DNA of 41,228 nt from a virus: positions 1 to 41,228 of the IMG/VR virus record IMGVR_UViG_3300050821_002563. The stretch is one strand, 5' to 3'. The notes below the pieces were generated by a model. It worked only from the letters and a program-made list of their open reading frames with translations, ran no database searches and was not told where the DNA came from. A program made the translations under genes and the position numbers. Each line of letters begins with the position of its first letter. The first letter of the stretch is position 1. Below, piece by piece: positions 22,184 to 31,153 of the stretch.

Positions 22184-22813
22184 ATGAATAGAGATTGGAA
22201 ATCACTAGCTATAACCGACAGAGCCTTAGATGCTTCTGTTGGATATATCGCTCCTTCTAAGAAGAAGATTGAAACTAGCGAGCGCTTTCAGTTCTCCCTT
22301 CAACCAAGTCAAAATGCCCAGAGTAGCCTGAGTGGAATCCAGAGTGTCAACACTGGTGGCAACTCTAGCCAGAGTCAATACAACCAATACAATCCCTACC
22401 AGAGCGGGCTTCAACCAGCACTGGGAGCAGGCTACGGCAATCTCTTGGCGGGCAATGTCCCGACTAGCTTTACTCAGAACCCGGATCTCGTTGGTGCCTA
22501 TACTACAGCCTTTAATCAGAATGCTCCATCTATGGCGTTCCAGGGTGGTGCTGGCTCACCGCAGATGCAGAGCAACTACGCAATGGGCTTGCAGCAATTG
22601 CTAGCTAACCAATACAACACAGGTATTTCTAACTACATGAATGCCTTGGGTGGTGCGGGCGGATACTCACTGACACCAGTAGGACAGATTGGTCAAGGCG
22701 GTTATTCTAGCAATACGCAGCAAGGCTTCCAGACTAGGGGTACTCAAAACATTCAACAGCCATTGGGCTTACTTCAAACTTTGTTAGGCGGCAGTCCTTT
22801 CGGGTTACAGTAA
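22184..22813 (+). CDS. Internal virion (gp14-type) protein
   Basis: 209 aa, Gln/Asn/Gly/Ser-rich (SGIQSVNTGGNSSQSQYNQY; NYAMGLQQLLANQYNTGIS). The N-terminal charged segment contains KKKIETSERFQFS. Size and composition resemble small ejection proteins of podoviruses, and it is followed by two progressively larger Gly/Gln-rich genes as in the gp14-gp15-gp16 set. Assignment by position and composition. Confidence 0.6.
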   Translation: MNRDWKSLAITDRALDASVGYIAPSKKKIETSERFQFSLQPSQNAQSSLSGIQSVNTGGNSSQSQYNQYNPYQSGLQPALGAGYGNLLAGNVPTSFTQNPDLVGAYTTAFNQNAPSMAFQGGAGSPQMQSNYAMGLQQLLANQYNTGISNYMNALGGAGGYSLTPVGQIGQGGYSSNTQQGFQTRGTQNIQQPLGLLQTLLGGSPFGLQ

Positions 22814-23353
22814 ATGCAAAGACTCCACAACGCTAGAAGCTGGAAGGCCCAGTTCGACATGGGAGGCTCGGACCCGTTTGGTTCGCTTGGGAATGATCTC
22901 ACTAACTTTACTTCCAACCCGTATCTGAGTTTGTTTGGTGGTGGCGGTAGCAGCACTCCATCCATACCAAGTAACTCCGATGTGTTTGGTTCCAATACAA
23001 CACCCAGTAGTGCGGGCGATCTCATCGCTGCCCCTGTCACTGGTGGTAAGGGTGGTGGTGGTGGCTTTGGTTTATTTGGTGGCGGTGGCGGTGGCGGTGG
23101 CGGTGGCGGCGCGTCTGAGTCCAATGCCCAGGCGAATAATGCAAACACTAACTCACTGACTAACTTCCAGCCATCATTTACTTTCGCGCCAAATGCGGGA
23201 ACTGCGTTTACGCCTGTTGCTCCACCTTCGGGAATACCTAACACTGCTAACCCCCCAGCGTTTTCTCCTGGTGTCTTTAATGGTGCTGGCTTTAACTATC
23301 ACCCTGTCTCTGCCCTGGATGTATTTGCCAATATGGCAAGAGGAGCGGGCTAG
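22814..23353 (+). CDS. Gly-rich virion protein sharing a module with the next gene
   Basis: 179 aa with a long glycine run coded by GGTGGC repeats (23079-23110). The second half (LTNFQPSFTFAPNAGTAF, then a PPSGIPN segment) matches the N-terminal part of the following 689-aa protein (VSNFQLSQTFAPNVGSTF, then PAPSGIPG), so the two share a duplicated module. It starts exactly after the previous stop (TAA-ATG). A low-complexity ejection or structural protein is likely. Confidence 0.62.
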   Translation: MQRLHNARSWKAQFDMGGSDPFGSLGNDLTNFTSNPYLSLFGGGGSSTPSIPSNSDVFGSNTTPSSAGDLIAAPVTGGKGGGGGFGLFGGGGGGGGGGGASESNAQANNANTNSLTNFQPSFTFAPNAGTAFTPVAPPSGIPNTANPPAFSPGVFNGAGFNYHPVSALDVFANMARGAG

Positions 23354-25423
23354 ATGACACAATTATTTGGCGGCATTGGCCAAGATGTTATCGGTGGCGG
23401 CATCGGATCAGATCTTCTCACGGGCGGTCTTACTGCTCTTGATCCGGTTGCTGGACTTCTCTCTGGCTTACTCGGTGGTCCTGGTGGTGCGGGTGGTCCT
23501 GGGGGTCAGGCTACATCAAGAGCAAATGCTAGCAACAGTAATCCACAGTCGGTCTCTAACTTTCAGTTGTCCCAGACCTTCGCGCCAAACGTTGGTTCAA
23601 CCTTTCAAGCTGTTCCCGCGCCTTCTGGTATTCCCGGCAGTGCTGTTCCCTTGCCTAATTTCGTTCCCGCATTACCGCCTACCACCTACAATCCTGCTCC
23701 TGTACAAAGTTCTAACCAGCCGCTAGAAGGCTTCGCTCAAATGTCTCGACAGGTATCATCCGGTGGAGGGCTTGCCCCACTTCTAGGAGGATTACCCACC
23801 GCTCCACAGACGCCCGGACAGCCTGCACAAGCACAGCAACAACCACCACAACAGCCATCTCAGCAGCCGCTTGCTAGCAGCTTGCAGCAATTAATTGGTC
23901 GTATGGCACAACCATCAGCAATGGCTGGAGGACAGAACCAACCTAACATGGCTCCTATCTGGCAGCAGATATCTCAACCACTTGCTCGTCCCGCTTTACC
24001 CGCTAGACTTGCTCGCCCCGCTGCTCGACCCGCCGCCCGTCCTGCTGCCGCTGGGCCAGTTGGCGGGGCTAGTGCTACTGTTCCGCCTGCCCCCCCTAAA
24101 GGCTGGAACGATCCTACAGTCCCAACAGCCGCTCAGCAGCTCTCGGCTCAGCAGGGCAAATTTGATTCTGTTGAAGCGCCTGCACCTCCAGAGGAAGGAG
24201 AGACGGAAACGATAGGCGACTTGGAAGCCTCTGAAATTACTCCCGATGAGCCAATAGTAGACGACTTAAACAAAGCTCTGCCGAAGAAAAATCGTACTCC
24301 CGAAATTGAACGAGTCATCAAGAATCTACCGGACAAGATTCAGAAAGCTGTCATTAAGAAGATTGGGACGGTTGATGAAGACGGCACCTTTGCCAGCAAT
24401 TTGGTTAAAGCAAAGAAGAAGCTAGACCGAGCTTCGGCAGACTACGACGAAATAGCGCAGCAAGCAAAAGGAGGACTCTCGCCTGACGAGCTGGCAAGAA
24501 TTGCTGGGCTGGCTAGAGAGAACTACGAACAGGCTAACCCGCCTCCCGTTATGCCAGAGGAAGACAAGCACAAGCCCACTGGAAGCGAGAGAGCCGAAGC
24601 TGCGATAGAAACATTCCATGCTGGTGGTGGCTTGATTGGTGCTGGCATAGCCGCCCTTACTGGTAAGCCAGAGAGAACTAAATACGAAGCCGCTAATGAA
24701 ACCGCAATCAAGAGAATACAGACCGGAACCTACAATGCCCAATACAGAATATGGGCCACTGGTATGCAAAGGAGTGTAGACGCTGCTGTTAGAGCTGCCA
24801 ACAATCGCATAGTAAATGGAGAGCGAGCTGCTAACCACGCTCTTACTGCCGCTCAAGCTCAGTGGCGCATTGCTCTAGGCGCTCAACAAAAGGCGTCTCA
24901 CGAAGCTGCTTACGAAGTTCTCGGGATAGCCGCTAAGGAGTTGACTGGTATTAAGGCAGAGAACAAGGCAGACCAAGACAAGTTCGACAGGGCCGACAGG
25001 ATAGTTAAAGCTGTCATTGCTAAAAAGCGCGAGAAAATAGCTGAGAGAAATAGTGAAATTTATGGAGAGATGAGCGAGTGGAAGCGCATTGATACTGATG
25101 CTAGGGTTAGACAGGCCAACGTTCAATCAGCTCTTGCTCCTCAGCGCGAACAGAATCTAGAAGATCAAGACGAACTCCTGCATCTAGAAGCAGACAACCC
25201 TGGCATTCTTGGACTACAAGGAACCCCTATTAGGAGAGCAAAAACCCCTGCTATCCAAGAGCCGCCAGTGGCACCGACCAGACCAAAGGCTGGAGCTGCC
25301 GAGGCTGCTGCGCCTCCTCCTTCTCTCACCAGAGAGCAGGCAAAAGCGAAGTATCTTGCTAAGCATCCAGACGCGAACCCGGCTAAGGTAGAGGCGATGT
25401 TGGATATCCTCTATGGGGAATGA
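23354..25423 (+). CDS. Internal virion (gp15-type) protein
   Basis: 689 aa. The N-terminal 250 residues are Pro/Gln/Ala/Gly-rich with the NFQxSxTFAPN module shared with the previous gene. The C-terminal half is long charged helices (KRIQTGTYNAQYRIWATGMQ; DRIVKAVIAKKREKIAERN) and it ends with a KHPDANPAKVEAMLD segment. Length and helical C-terminus fit a gp15-like ejection protein that forms a tube across the envelope. Start TAG-ATG abutting; the end overlaps the next gene by 11 nt. Confidence 0.65.
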   Translation: MTQLFGGIGQDVIGGGIGSDLLTGGLTALDPVAGLLSGLLGGPGGAGGPGGQATSRANASNSNPQSVSNFQLSQTFAPNVGSTFQAVPAPSGIPGSAVPLPNFVPALPPTTYNPAPVQSSNQPLEGFAQMSRQVSSGGGLAPLLGGLPTAPQTPGQPAQAQQQPPQQPSQQPLASSLQQLIGRMAQPSAMAGGQNQPNMAPIWQQISQPLARPALPARLARPAARPAARPAAAGPVGGASATVPPAPPKGWNDPTVPTAAQQLSAQQGKFDSVEAPAPPEEGETETIGDLEASEITPDEPIVDDLNKALPKKNRTPEIERVIKNLPDKIQKAVIKKIGTVDEDGTFASNLVKAKKKLDRASADYDEIAQQAKGGLSPDELARIAGLARENYEQANPPPVMPEEDKHKPTGSERAEAAIETFHAGGGLIGAGIAALTGKPERTKYEAANETAIKRIQTGTYNAQYRIWATGMQRSVDAAVRAANNRIVNGERAANHALTAAQAQWRIALGAQQKASHEAAYEVLGIAAKELTGIKAENKADQDKFDRADRIVKAVIAKKREKIAERNSEIYGEMSEWKRIDTDARVRQANVQSALAPQREQNLEDQDELLHLEADNPGILGLQGTPIRRAKTPAIQEPPVAPTRPKAGAAEAAAPPPSLTREQAKAKYLAKHPDANPAKVEAMLDILYGE

Positions 25424-28400
25424 TGGCACCGATCCTATTTCTGATCTCTTAGACGACGCTCCTACTCAGAAGGGTCAGATTAGTGTCTATACCCCGAAAA
25501 CCACCCCGGCTGATGACACCAGCTACTACTACAACCCGCCTGTAACTGGCAGCTACAAGCCTTCGGCGCTGTCGCCTGTTGACCAAGTGCCCATGCCACC
25601 CACTCAGCCAGATGTCTTTCCGCTTGAGAGCACTATCTTTGGCAAGCCATATCAGCCAGCACCAGTGTCGGTGCCAGGCAGAGAGGACAAGTTTTTTTCT
25701 GGGAAGAATGTGCGACAAGAACTTAGCCAGATACCGCATGACCTAGGTACTTTAAGTGCTGGTGCCGCCTCTCGTTTCAGTAGAGCCTTATGGCAAGCCG
25801 GTGGTGCAATGGGAGATCAGCCACAAGCTTTGCTTAGTAAGGAAGATTTAGACGAGCTTGGACAGATGGGGCGCTACGTTATCCCTGGTTTCTGGCACGG
25901 AGAGAGATATGCTCGCCCTCTTCTACACGGAGATGTCTCTACGATTGTTCGCAATACTGAGCGGGAGCCCATTAGTGCAACCCTAGATGCCTTGCCTATA
26001 CTTGGAGCATTCAAGGGTCCGCTTAAGAAAATGGGTCAGGCGATTCATGCAACCGAGGCAGGCAAGAACGCTCTCGGTGCGGCCAAGGTTGGTATTGCTA
26101 CCATTGCTAACAAGATACCCGAGATGGCTGCCGGGGCGGTCTTGAAGAAGGTGCTTGGCAAGATGACGCCAGAAGAGATTCAAGAACTGCGCAAGATGGA
26201 CGGCGAGTTACAGGGCGCGTGGAACAAGATAGACAAGAAGCATCGGCTGCATGTCATTGATGCACTTGAACAAACAGACCCCGCATATGCTCATCTGCTA
26301 GACGATCCGGCAGTGGCTAACTATCGCAATGTTCAGGACAAATGGCACAAGCTCTACTGGAAGAAGCTAGCAGATCGCAAGCTAGTAACAGATGCAGACA
26401 GGCTGGCTACCCAGGTCTTTCCTAGATATGCTGCGGCTGTAGCTCGCGGTGATATCCCTATGATGTTTCCTATTGATACTCTGCGTAGCGGGAGTGTCTA
26501 TGATCCTCTACACGGCGAGGCTTTACAGCGCGAGCTTAAACAGTTCGAGGCAGTAGAGAATGCTGTCGATCCAGAAGCGTTTAAAGGCTCCTACAATCCT
26601 GTGCTCTTTAAGAAGCAAGTTGCGGCCTTCGATCCGGCTGCACCCATTAAGCCTGGCGAACTCAAGAAACGAGTCGTCGGACAGAGGGAAGCGGCACATA
26701 TAGAGACCTCACATTATCCGAAGTTCTCAGACGAAGGGCTGCCAGAGATGCGCACCGGTATCGGTGGCAAAGAGCGCTCATTGGAAGCTGCTCAGAATAT
26801 GGCGCAGAAGCTGACTCAGACAGCACAATTTCTCAATCTATACGATAAGCTGGAATCTGTGTCTAACATACTAGACGCTCTGCCTCCTGCTGTGCGGCAG
26901 ATTGTAGCAGATGAAGTGATAAAGACCTTGGAGCCTTTGATGGCGGAAGTCGGCTTAGACGAAAGGCAGCTTAAGCACTACGCTCATATTTCCCAGGTGG
27001 CAGCTCAACAGCTAACAACAGCAGGTGCTACTTTCCGCAATTCTTTACGTTCTATCAAAGAAGGAATATCGGCTGCGGCTACTGGCTACAACTGGCTCTT
27101 TGGCTGGACGGCTTCTCTACAAAGAGGGCTAGCATTAGCCGGGGATATGACTTGGCCCTGGCTGCTCAGTACCCAGCAAGCCGTCTTGTGGTTCGGCACT
27201 AGTGACAAGACTCCGCGGTCTCTTCTTAACGGATTCATTGCCATGCGTCTTGCCTCTAATCCCAAAGTGTTTGAAAAGATACCAAGAGAGTTTCTTGAGA
27301 CCAGGAATATCCAGAGCAACCATCCCATTATCAATCTACTGAACAAGCCCACTCAGATGGGCTATGACATGGCCAACGGTGTTCGGGGTATGTCTTGCAT
27401 TCAAGAGTTCATGAATGAATACGACGCTTTAGAGAAGCCCGTGCAAGAGACGCTACTGAACAAGCTCGGCAAGGTATTCGACCTATCTGCTGCCTACAAT
27501 GACTTTCGACAAGTAGGTAAAGCAATAGAGGGTGGCAAGGGATTTGGTAGGACAAAGAAAGAGTGGGAGGCTTTTGTTCAGAAGGTAAAAGATACTCGCC
27601 GCGCCATCTTTGGGCATTACCAAGGACCATACACTAAGCTTCATCAGACAATGCGGACTACTAGCATCTGGTTCAACATGCAGGCCCACTTCGCTACACT
27701 GACTAAGCACATGTTAGAGAACTGTTCGTATGAGATTGGTGCTCTGCGTGGCTTAGCAAAGGTGTCTGGTGGCACCCAGATTATGGCGGGCAAATCTAAG
27801 GACTTGCCGGACTGGGCTATTAAACTAGGCGCTGTGCCTACTGGCATTCCATCTCCAGATGGTACAGCTATGGTGAACTATCCGCCTGGTCTAGACCTGG
27901 TACTAGAGGCGGTGCGGGCGTTAAGAATGGGCAATGCTGCTGCTGCGAAAATATTCAGGGACTCGCCAATAGAGATGCCTGACGAAGATGTTGAGCCTGA
28001 GATGCAATTGAATTTCTGGTTCACAGCTAAAGCTTTGTGGACAGGACACATGCCTAACGGACATCCGATTAGAAATCCGTTTCAGTTATCCTTATACGGT
28101 AAAACATATGACTTAAACGATGTAGCCAAGAAGCTCGAAGAGACTGGGCAGATGCCGCCGCTTGCAGGCGAGGTAGTTACCAGTCCCTACTCTCATTTCT
28201 TAGACAAGGTGTGGTCAACTGGACGGTATGGTTTATTTCCCAAGAAGGGAACCCAGCTTGAGCGGCTTAGTGAAATGGCTGGCGGCTATCAGGCAAGCAA
28301 TGTCTCTGTGCCATTCTTAGCTAATAGAGCCTACCCCAAAATCAACCTCAAGGAGGGTAAGTTAGAGCCTGGCTATCCACATTCGCCACTAGAGTTAGTG

Positions 28401-28619
28401 CCGGGTATGACACGGGTATTGCCGCACGTTGTTCCGACTAAGACGGAGTTTAACAAACAGATGCAGGATCGTAAAGAGCCGCCGCCATTCCGGTTTAACC
28501 GCAGACTGGGCAGGGCTTTACCAAGTAAGCAGTTGACTCCACAGGCGAAGGCATATCAAGCAGCTATACAACTGAACAAGATCAAGAAATCTGTCAGGGG
28601 CGAACTGTTGCCAAAATAA
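25413..28619 (+). CDS. Large internal virion/ejection protein (gp16-type)
   Basis: 1068 aa, the longest gene. A Pro-rich N-terminus with early segments such as LGTLSAGAASRFSRALWQAGG, then long amphipathic helical regions and a hydrophobic Trp-rich stretch about residues 550-590 (GYNWLFGWTASLQRGLALAG, MTWPWLL). I see no lytic transglycosylase signature at the N-terminus. Size and position at the end of the virion genes match gp16-like ejection proteins; large polyvalent-protein domains are an alternative. The C-terminus is basic (FRFNRRLGRALPSKQL). Confidence 0.68.
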   Translation: MGNDGTDPISDLLDDAPTQKGQISVYTPKTTPADDTSYYYNPPVTGSYKPSALSPVDQVPMPPTQPDVFPLESTIFGKPYQPAPVSVPGREDKFFSGKNVRQELSQIPHDLGTLSAGAASRFSRALWQAGGAMGDQPQALLSKEDLDELGQMGRYVIPGFWHGERYARPLLHGDVSTIVRNTEREPISATLDALPILGAFKGPLKKMGQAIHATEAGKNALGAAKVGIATIANKIPEMAAGAVLKKVLGKMTPEEIQELRKMDGELQGAWNKIDKKHRLHVIDALEQTDPAYAHLLDDPAVANYRNVQDKWHKLYWKKLADRKLVTDADRLATQVFPRYAAAVARGDIPMMFPIDTLRSGSVYDPLHGEALQRELKQFEAVENAVDPEAFKGSYNPVLFKKQVAAFDPAAPIKPGELKKRVVGQREAAHIETSHYPKFSDEGLPEMRTGIGGKERSLEAAQNMAQKLTQTAQFLNLYDKLESVSNILDALPPAVRQIVADEVIKTLEPLMAEVGLDERQLKHYAHISQVAAQQLTTAGATFRNSLRSIKEGISAAATGYNWLFGWTASLQRGLALAGDMTWPWLLSTQQAVLWFGTSDKTPRSLLNGFIAMRLASNPKVFEKIPREFLETRNIQSNHPIINLLNKPTQMGYDMANGVRGMSCIQEFMNEYDALEKPVQETLLNKLGKVFDLSAAYNDFRQVGKAIEGGKGFGRTKKEWEAFVQKVKDTRRAIFGHYQGPYTKLHQTMRTTSIWFNMQAHFATLTKHMLENCSYEIGALRGLAKVSGGTQIMAGKSKDLPDWAIKLGAVPTGIPSPDGTAMVNYPPGLDLVLEAVRALRMGNAAAAKIFRDSPIEMPDEDVEPEMQLNFWFTAKALWTGHMPNGHPIRNPFQLSLYGKTYDLNDVAKKLEETGQMPPLAGEVVTSPYSHFLDKVWSTGRYGLFPKKGTQLERLSEMAGGYQASNVSVPFLANRAYPKINLKEGKLEPGYPHSPLELVPGMTRVLPHVVPTKTEFNKQMQDRKEPPPFRFNRRLGRALPSKQLTPQAKAYQAAIQLNKIKKSVRGELLPK

Positions 28620-28689
28620 AGTCTGGTGCTATGATTGGGGCGCGAAGTCACGCGGCAGATAGAGTCTCATCTAGTTCGGGGAGAGAGTG

Positions 28690-28815
28690 ATGGCAGAGAA
28701 GAAGAAAGAAGAACACGGCTACATGAAGCACAAGAAGCATGAGCACAAAGCCGAGCACAAAAAAGAACATCACAAAGCCGAGCACCACAAAAAAGAACAC
28801 CGGAAGCACAAATGA
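28690..28815 (+). CDS. 41-aa Lys/His-rich peptide
   Basis: MAEKKKEEHGYMKHKKHEHK followed by repeated HKAE and HHKKEH units: about 40 percent Lys plus His with regular Glu. The ATG follows GGGGAGAGAGTG, and the TGA overlaps the next ATG (ATGA), both arguing that it is translated. It could bind metal ions or DNA, or act as a charge-neutralising virion peptide. No family. Confidence 0.6.
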   Translation: MAEKKKEEHGYMKHKKHEHKAEHKKEHHKAEHHKKEHRKHK

Positions 28816-29012
28816 AAACCGGCAAGATGTCTACTTATGCAAGCGCGATGAAGAAGCCCGCCGCAGGTATGTCTACCTATGGCTCTTCGATGAAAGAGAA
28901 GGCCGGTGAGGGCACAAGCATGTTCCGCGAAATGGGCTACGGAGATTTAGGTGGCGCAACTGGTCGGAAAGAGGGCAAGAAAGCCCGAGCACCAAGGATA
29001 GGGAGACGATAA
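28812..29012 (+). CDS. 66-aa basic protein with internal repeat
   Basis: Two copies of an MSTYxSxMKxK unit (MSTYASAMKKP; MSTYGSSMKEK) followed by a Gly-rich middle and a basic end (KKARAPRIGRR). Coupled to the preceding peptide by an ATGA overlap. Small, basic and repetitive, consistent with a DNA-associated or virion-internal peptide. No family. Confidence 0.62.
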   Translation: MKTGKMSTYASAMKKPAAGMSTYGSSMKEKAGEGTSMFREMGYGDLGGATGRKEGKKARAPRIGRR

Positions 29013-29252
29013 ATGTCAGGTGGAAGCGAGAACGAACGCGAAGATTTAAACGCAATCGGTAATCCTGAGACTGTATACCGCTCCGAAGAGGGCGGATTGC
29101 ACAGCGAAGGCCCGATTGGACAGGTTCGCCCGACTGGTATCTTGTCCAGAGGCACCCCCGATGGTGCTCTTTGGAATAGCAGAACTGGTGCTTGGCGAGG
29201 ACGTGGCTCAGAAGAGCGGTTGAGAAAGCTTCCGGGCAGACCTAACCGCTAG
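29013..29252 (+). CDS. Hypothetical protein, 79 aa
   Basis: MSGGSENEREDLNAIGNPET, then a Gly/Arg-rich C-terminus (GAWRGRGSEERLRKLPGRP). It begins directly after the preceding TAA. Probably a small virion-associated protein by position between ejection proteins and lysis genes. Confidence 0.6.
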   Translation: MSGGSENEREDLNAIGNPETVYRSEEGGLHSEGPIGQVRPTGILSRGTPDGALWNSRTGAWRGRGSEERLRKLPGRPNR

Positions 29253-29294
29253 GAACTCTCTGGACGCCATTGGCGTCTAACAGGATGCTAATGG

Positions 29295-29684
29295 ATGTCT
29301 GGGAGCGATGATGATTCTGCACGTATTAGCAGCTCTGCTGATGGGGGTAGCCCTGTTAGGTGTGGCAGTGGCTCACTATCTACAAAAGATTTAGACTACA
29401 ACCAGATTTTGATTCTAGCTAAAGCCTTTGCTTATGCTATGGGCATAGTTATTCTCTCTGCTGGCATCGTTATCTTAACGATTACGATGGCGGTGTTGTG
29501 TTTTCTATTCCCAGACAAGGCTAATGCTTTCTTGGTAATACTTGGCAGTCCTGTTGTCTGGTTGATAGTCAGGAATGCTTTCAAGATGGCCAGGATCATG
29601 AAAGATGCGGCTGAGGCTAAGTTAGAGGCGAAGGAGACCCGACGTTTAGTTGAGGAGCACCAGTCACAGTGTCCACCCAAGTAG
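29295..29684 (+). CDS. Two-span membrane protein, holin candidate
   Basis: 129 aa as drawn. Hydrophobic segments at about residues 39-67 (AFAYAMGIVILSAGIVILTI) and 70-92 (AFLVILGSPVVWLIV), then a charged helical tail (AAEAKLEAKETRRLVEEHQS). Membrane protein immediately upstream of the lysozyme with a 16-nt overlap fits a holin. The first 25-30 residues overlap another frame coding for a hydrophobic peptide and may not be translated; the true start could be further in. Confidence 0.66.
   Translation: MSGSDDDSARISSSADGGSPVRCGSGSLSTKDLDYNQILILAKAFAYAMGIVILSAGIVILTITMAVLCFLFPDKANAFLVILGSPVVWLIVRNAFKMARIMKDAAEAKLEAKETRRLVEEHQSQCPPK
29308..29394 (+). CDS. 28-aa membrane peptide overlapping the holin candidate
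   Basis: MMILHVLAALLMGVALLGVA followed by VAHYLQKI: a single clean membrane span with a short polar end, preceded by GGGAG. It occupies a different frame from the first part of the 129-aa gene. One of the two readings of 29295-29394 is probably the real one; the hydrophobic peptide looks more protein-like there. It could be a small lysis regulator. Confidence 0.45.
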   Translation: MMILHVLAALLMGVALLGVAVAHYLQKI

Positions 29685-30178
29685 AGTCGATTAGTCTTAG
29701 TCCGCAGGGAGCGCAGTTCATTTGTAGCTTCGAGGCATTTCGTTCTTACTTGTACCGGGACAGTGGCGGCATACTTACTATCGGATATGGGAGTACTGTT
29801 CGGGAGCTTGATGCTCATCTGTACAAAGATGGTATTACCAAAGAGCAGGGTGTGCAGATGATGGGGGCTTACGTTAAGCGGGAGACGGCGGCGTTGAGCA
29901 AGATGGCTGTGGCTGGATTGATGCAGCACCAGCAGGATGCGGTCATTTGTTTAGCGTATAACATTGGGCCGGCTGAGTTCGAAGCCAGCACCATTTACAA
30001 GCGTATCAGTGCGCGGTCAGTAGATCTTTATCCTTGGTTGTGGTTCATCAAGGATGCTAAGGGTGTGGCTCAGCCTGGGTTAGCGACGAGGCGGGCGAAA
30101 GAGTTGAAGCTATTCGTCTACGGGTTGTATTCGGACAAGCTTAGCCCGAGCCCCGCAGCGAGTTCGCCATCGAAGTGA
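29669..30178 (+). CDS. Endolysin, GH24 lysozyme (muramidase)
   Basis: 169 aa, GTG start. Catalytic triad Glu22-(8)-Asp31-(5)-Thr37 in FEAFRSYLY...DSGGILTIGYGST, the same spacing as T4 lysozyme E11/D20/T26. His of the usual GYGHT is Ser here. The C-terminal lobe has 'QHQQDAVICLAYNIGP' and 'ATRRAKELKLFVYG'. It cleaves the MurNAc-GlcNAc bond of peptidoglycan at lysis. No signal peptide, so it needs a holin; the membrane protein upstream is the candidate. Confidence 0.93.
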   Translation: MSTQVESISLSPQGAQFICSFEAFRSYLYRDSGGILTIGYGSTVRELDAHLYKDGITKEQGVQMMGAYVKRETAALSKMAVAGLMQHQQDAVICLAYNIGPAEFEASTIYKRISARSVDLYPWLWFIKDAKGVAQPGLATRRAKELKLFVYGLYSDKLSPSPAASSPSK

Positions 30179-30338
30179 GTTCTGCCCAGGCTTCTTTGAA
30201 GTGAGCTTTCGCTTCTGGTTCAAGCTTGCTCTCTTTAACAAAGGAGAGGCTTCCCATTGCTTTGCCTAGTTGGTAGGCGAGGGTTCCTTTCTGGAGTGCC
30301 CACTGTCTCTCTGGTGAGAGTCCCTTTACTTTCTTCAT
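30141..30338 (-). CDS. Hypothetical protein, 65 aa
   Basis: MKKVKGLSPERQWALQKGTL, helical, charged and ending NSLRGSG. The start at 30338 overlaps the TGA of the ERF gene (ATGA); a longer frame to 30425 would sit inside ERF. Its 3' end overlaps the end of the lysozyme gene by 38 nt in convergent orientation. No family recognised. Confidence 0.66.
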   Translation of the reverse strand: MKKVKGLSPERQWALQKGTLAYQLGKAMGSLSFVKESKLEPEAKAHFKEAWAELTSMANSLRGSG

Positions 30339-30907
30339 ATGGCCTCGTCTAGTTTTGCTTTGCAGGCTTTGCAGTAGTAACGAGCGCCGGGGTACATGCT
30401 GGGCATGACGGCGACGGCACCACATCTAGGGCAGGTCTTTAGGTCTGATGGTTTCTTTAGTGCTGGTTGAGGGTCTTCTATTTCATTGTCCATGCCTTCG
30501 CCGGTCTCGATGCAGAAGACTTGTTCAAGCATGGTCTTTACTGCTGAGGTCATGGCTTTTTTAGTGGCTTTGTCGCCTGAGTCCATGCCTTCGCCTACGG
30601 TGCTACAGAAGACATTGGAGCCGTCTGCTGCGTAGAAGTGGTATTGAACGGTGACGGTAACAAATGCCAACACGCCGCCTTCTCGGCCTGGTCGTTCTTC
30701 CCGTTGGATATTCTGTATTCCAGGGGCGAAGAATACACCATTATCGGCCAGGACTTTGTGTAGTGCTCCGAGGATGGCGTCGATGCTGCGGTAGTTGTAC
30801 CGTTGTATTGTGTTAGTTCCATCCTTGGCAATGGGCTCCAGGTCTGCCATGATCTTGCTCATCAGAGCATATATTTGGGGTGGTTTATCGCTCGTTGCTT
30901 GGGCCAT
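30335..30907 (-). CDS. erf: ERF-family single-strand DNA annealing protein
   Basis: 190 aa. The body shows the ERF pattern: 'IYALMSKIMADLEPIAKDG', 'YNYRSIDAILGALHKVLADN', 'ATKKAMTSAVKTMLEQVFCI', followed by acidic 'GEGMDNEIEDPQP'. The C-terminal 35 residues carry a zinc ribbon (CPRCG...CKAC). ERF proteins coat single strands and anneal complementary DNA for phage recombination and genome circularisation. It is the only clear DNA-metabolism gene in the window. The start overlaps the previous gene by 23 nt. Confidence 0.9.
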   Translation of the reverse strand: MAQATSDKPPQIYALMSKIMADLEPIAKDGTNTIQRYNYRSIDAILGALHKVLADNGVFFAPGIQNIQREERPGREGGVLAFVTVTVQYHFYAADGSNVFCSTVGEGMDSGDKATKKAMTSAVKTMLEQVFCIETGEGMDNEIEDPQPALKKPSDLKTCPRCGAVAVMPSMYPGARYYCKACKAKLDEAI

Positions 30908-31151
30908 TTTCTTCTTCCTTTTGTTTATCCCAGACGCGGTCGTATTCTTCGAACATCTTTTCTAGTTCGGCATCGGACATGGACGGAAAGCTACGAAGGA
31001 AAGCGAATAGAGCTACGTTGACTATACGAGAGATATTCCATCGCTTATCTTTACGCTTTAGGAACGGCAATATATCATTGATACCGTGATAAACACTGCT
31101 TGTTAGGCGTAGTGATATGTAGGGTTGATACTTAGGATTTGAGGCTGACAT
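30885..31151 (-). CDS. Small RHH-like or helical protein
   Basis: 88 aa. 'KYQPYISLRLTSSVYHGIND' followed by 'NISRIVNVALFAFLR' resembles strand-helix-helix (RHH) organisation, then an acidic C-terminus (ELEKMFEEYDRVWDKQKEEE). It starts 51 nt downstream of the end of the upstream gene with GGAG 7 nt before the ATG. Possibly a regulator acting with ERF. Its ATG lies 2 bp from the opposing ATG at 31154. Confidence 0.65.
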   Translation of the reverse strand: MSASNPKYQPYISLRLTSSVYHGINDILPFLKRKDKRWNISRIVNVALFAFLRSFPSMSDAELEKMFEEYDRVWDKQKEEENGPSNER

Positions 31152-31153
31152 AT

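Noticed and set aside
22774-23244. 156-codon minus-strand frame with a proline run
   Set aside because: It is the antisense of the glycine-coding GGTGGC repeat in the plus-strand virion gene.
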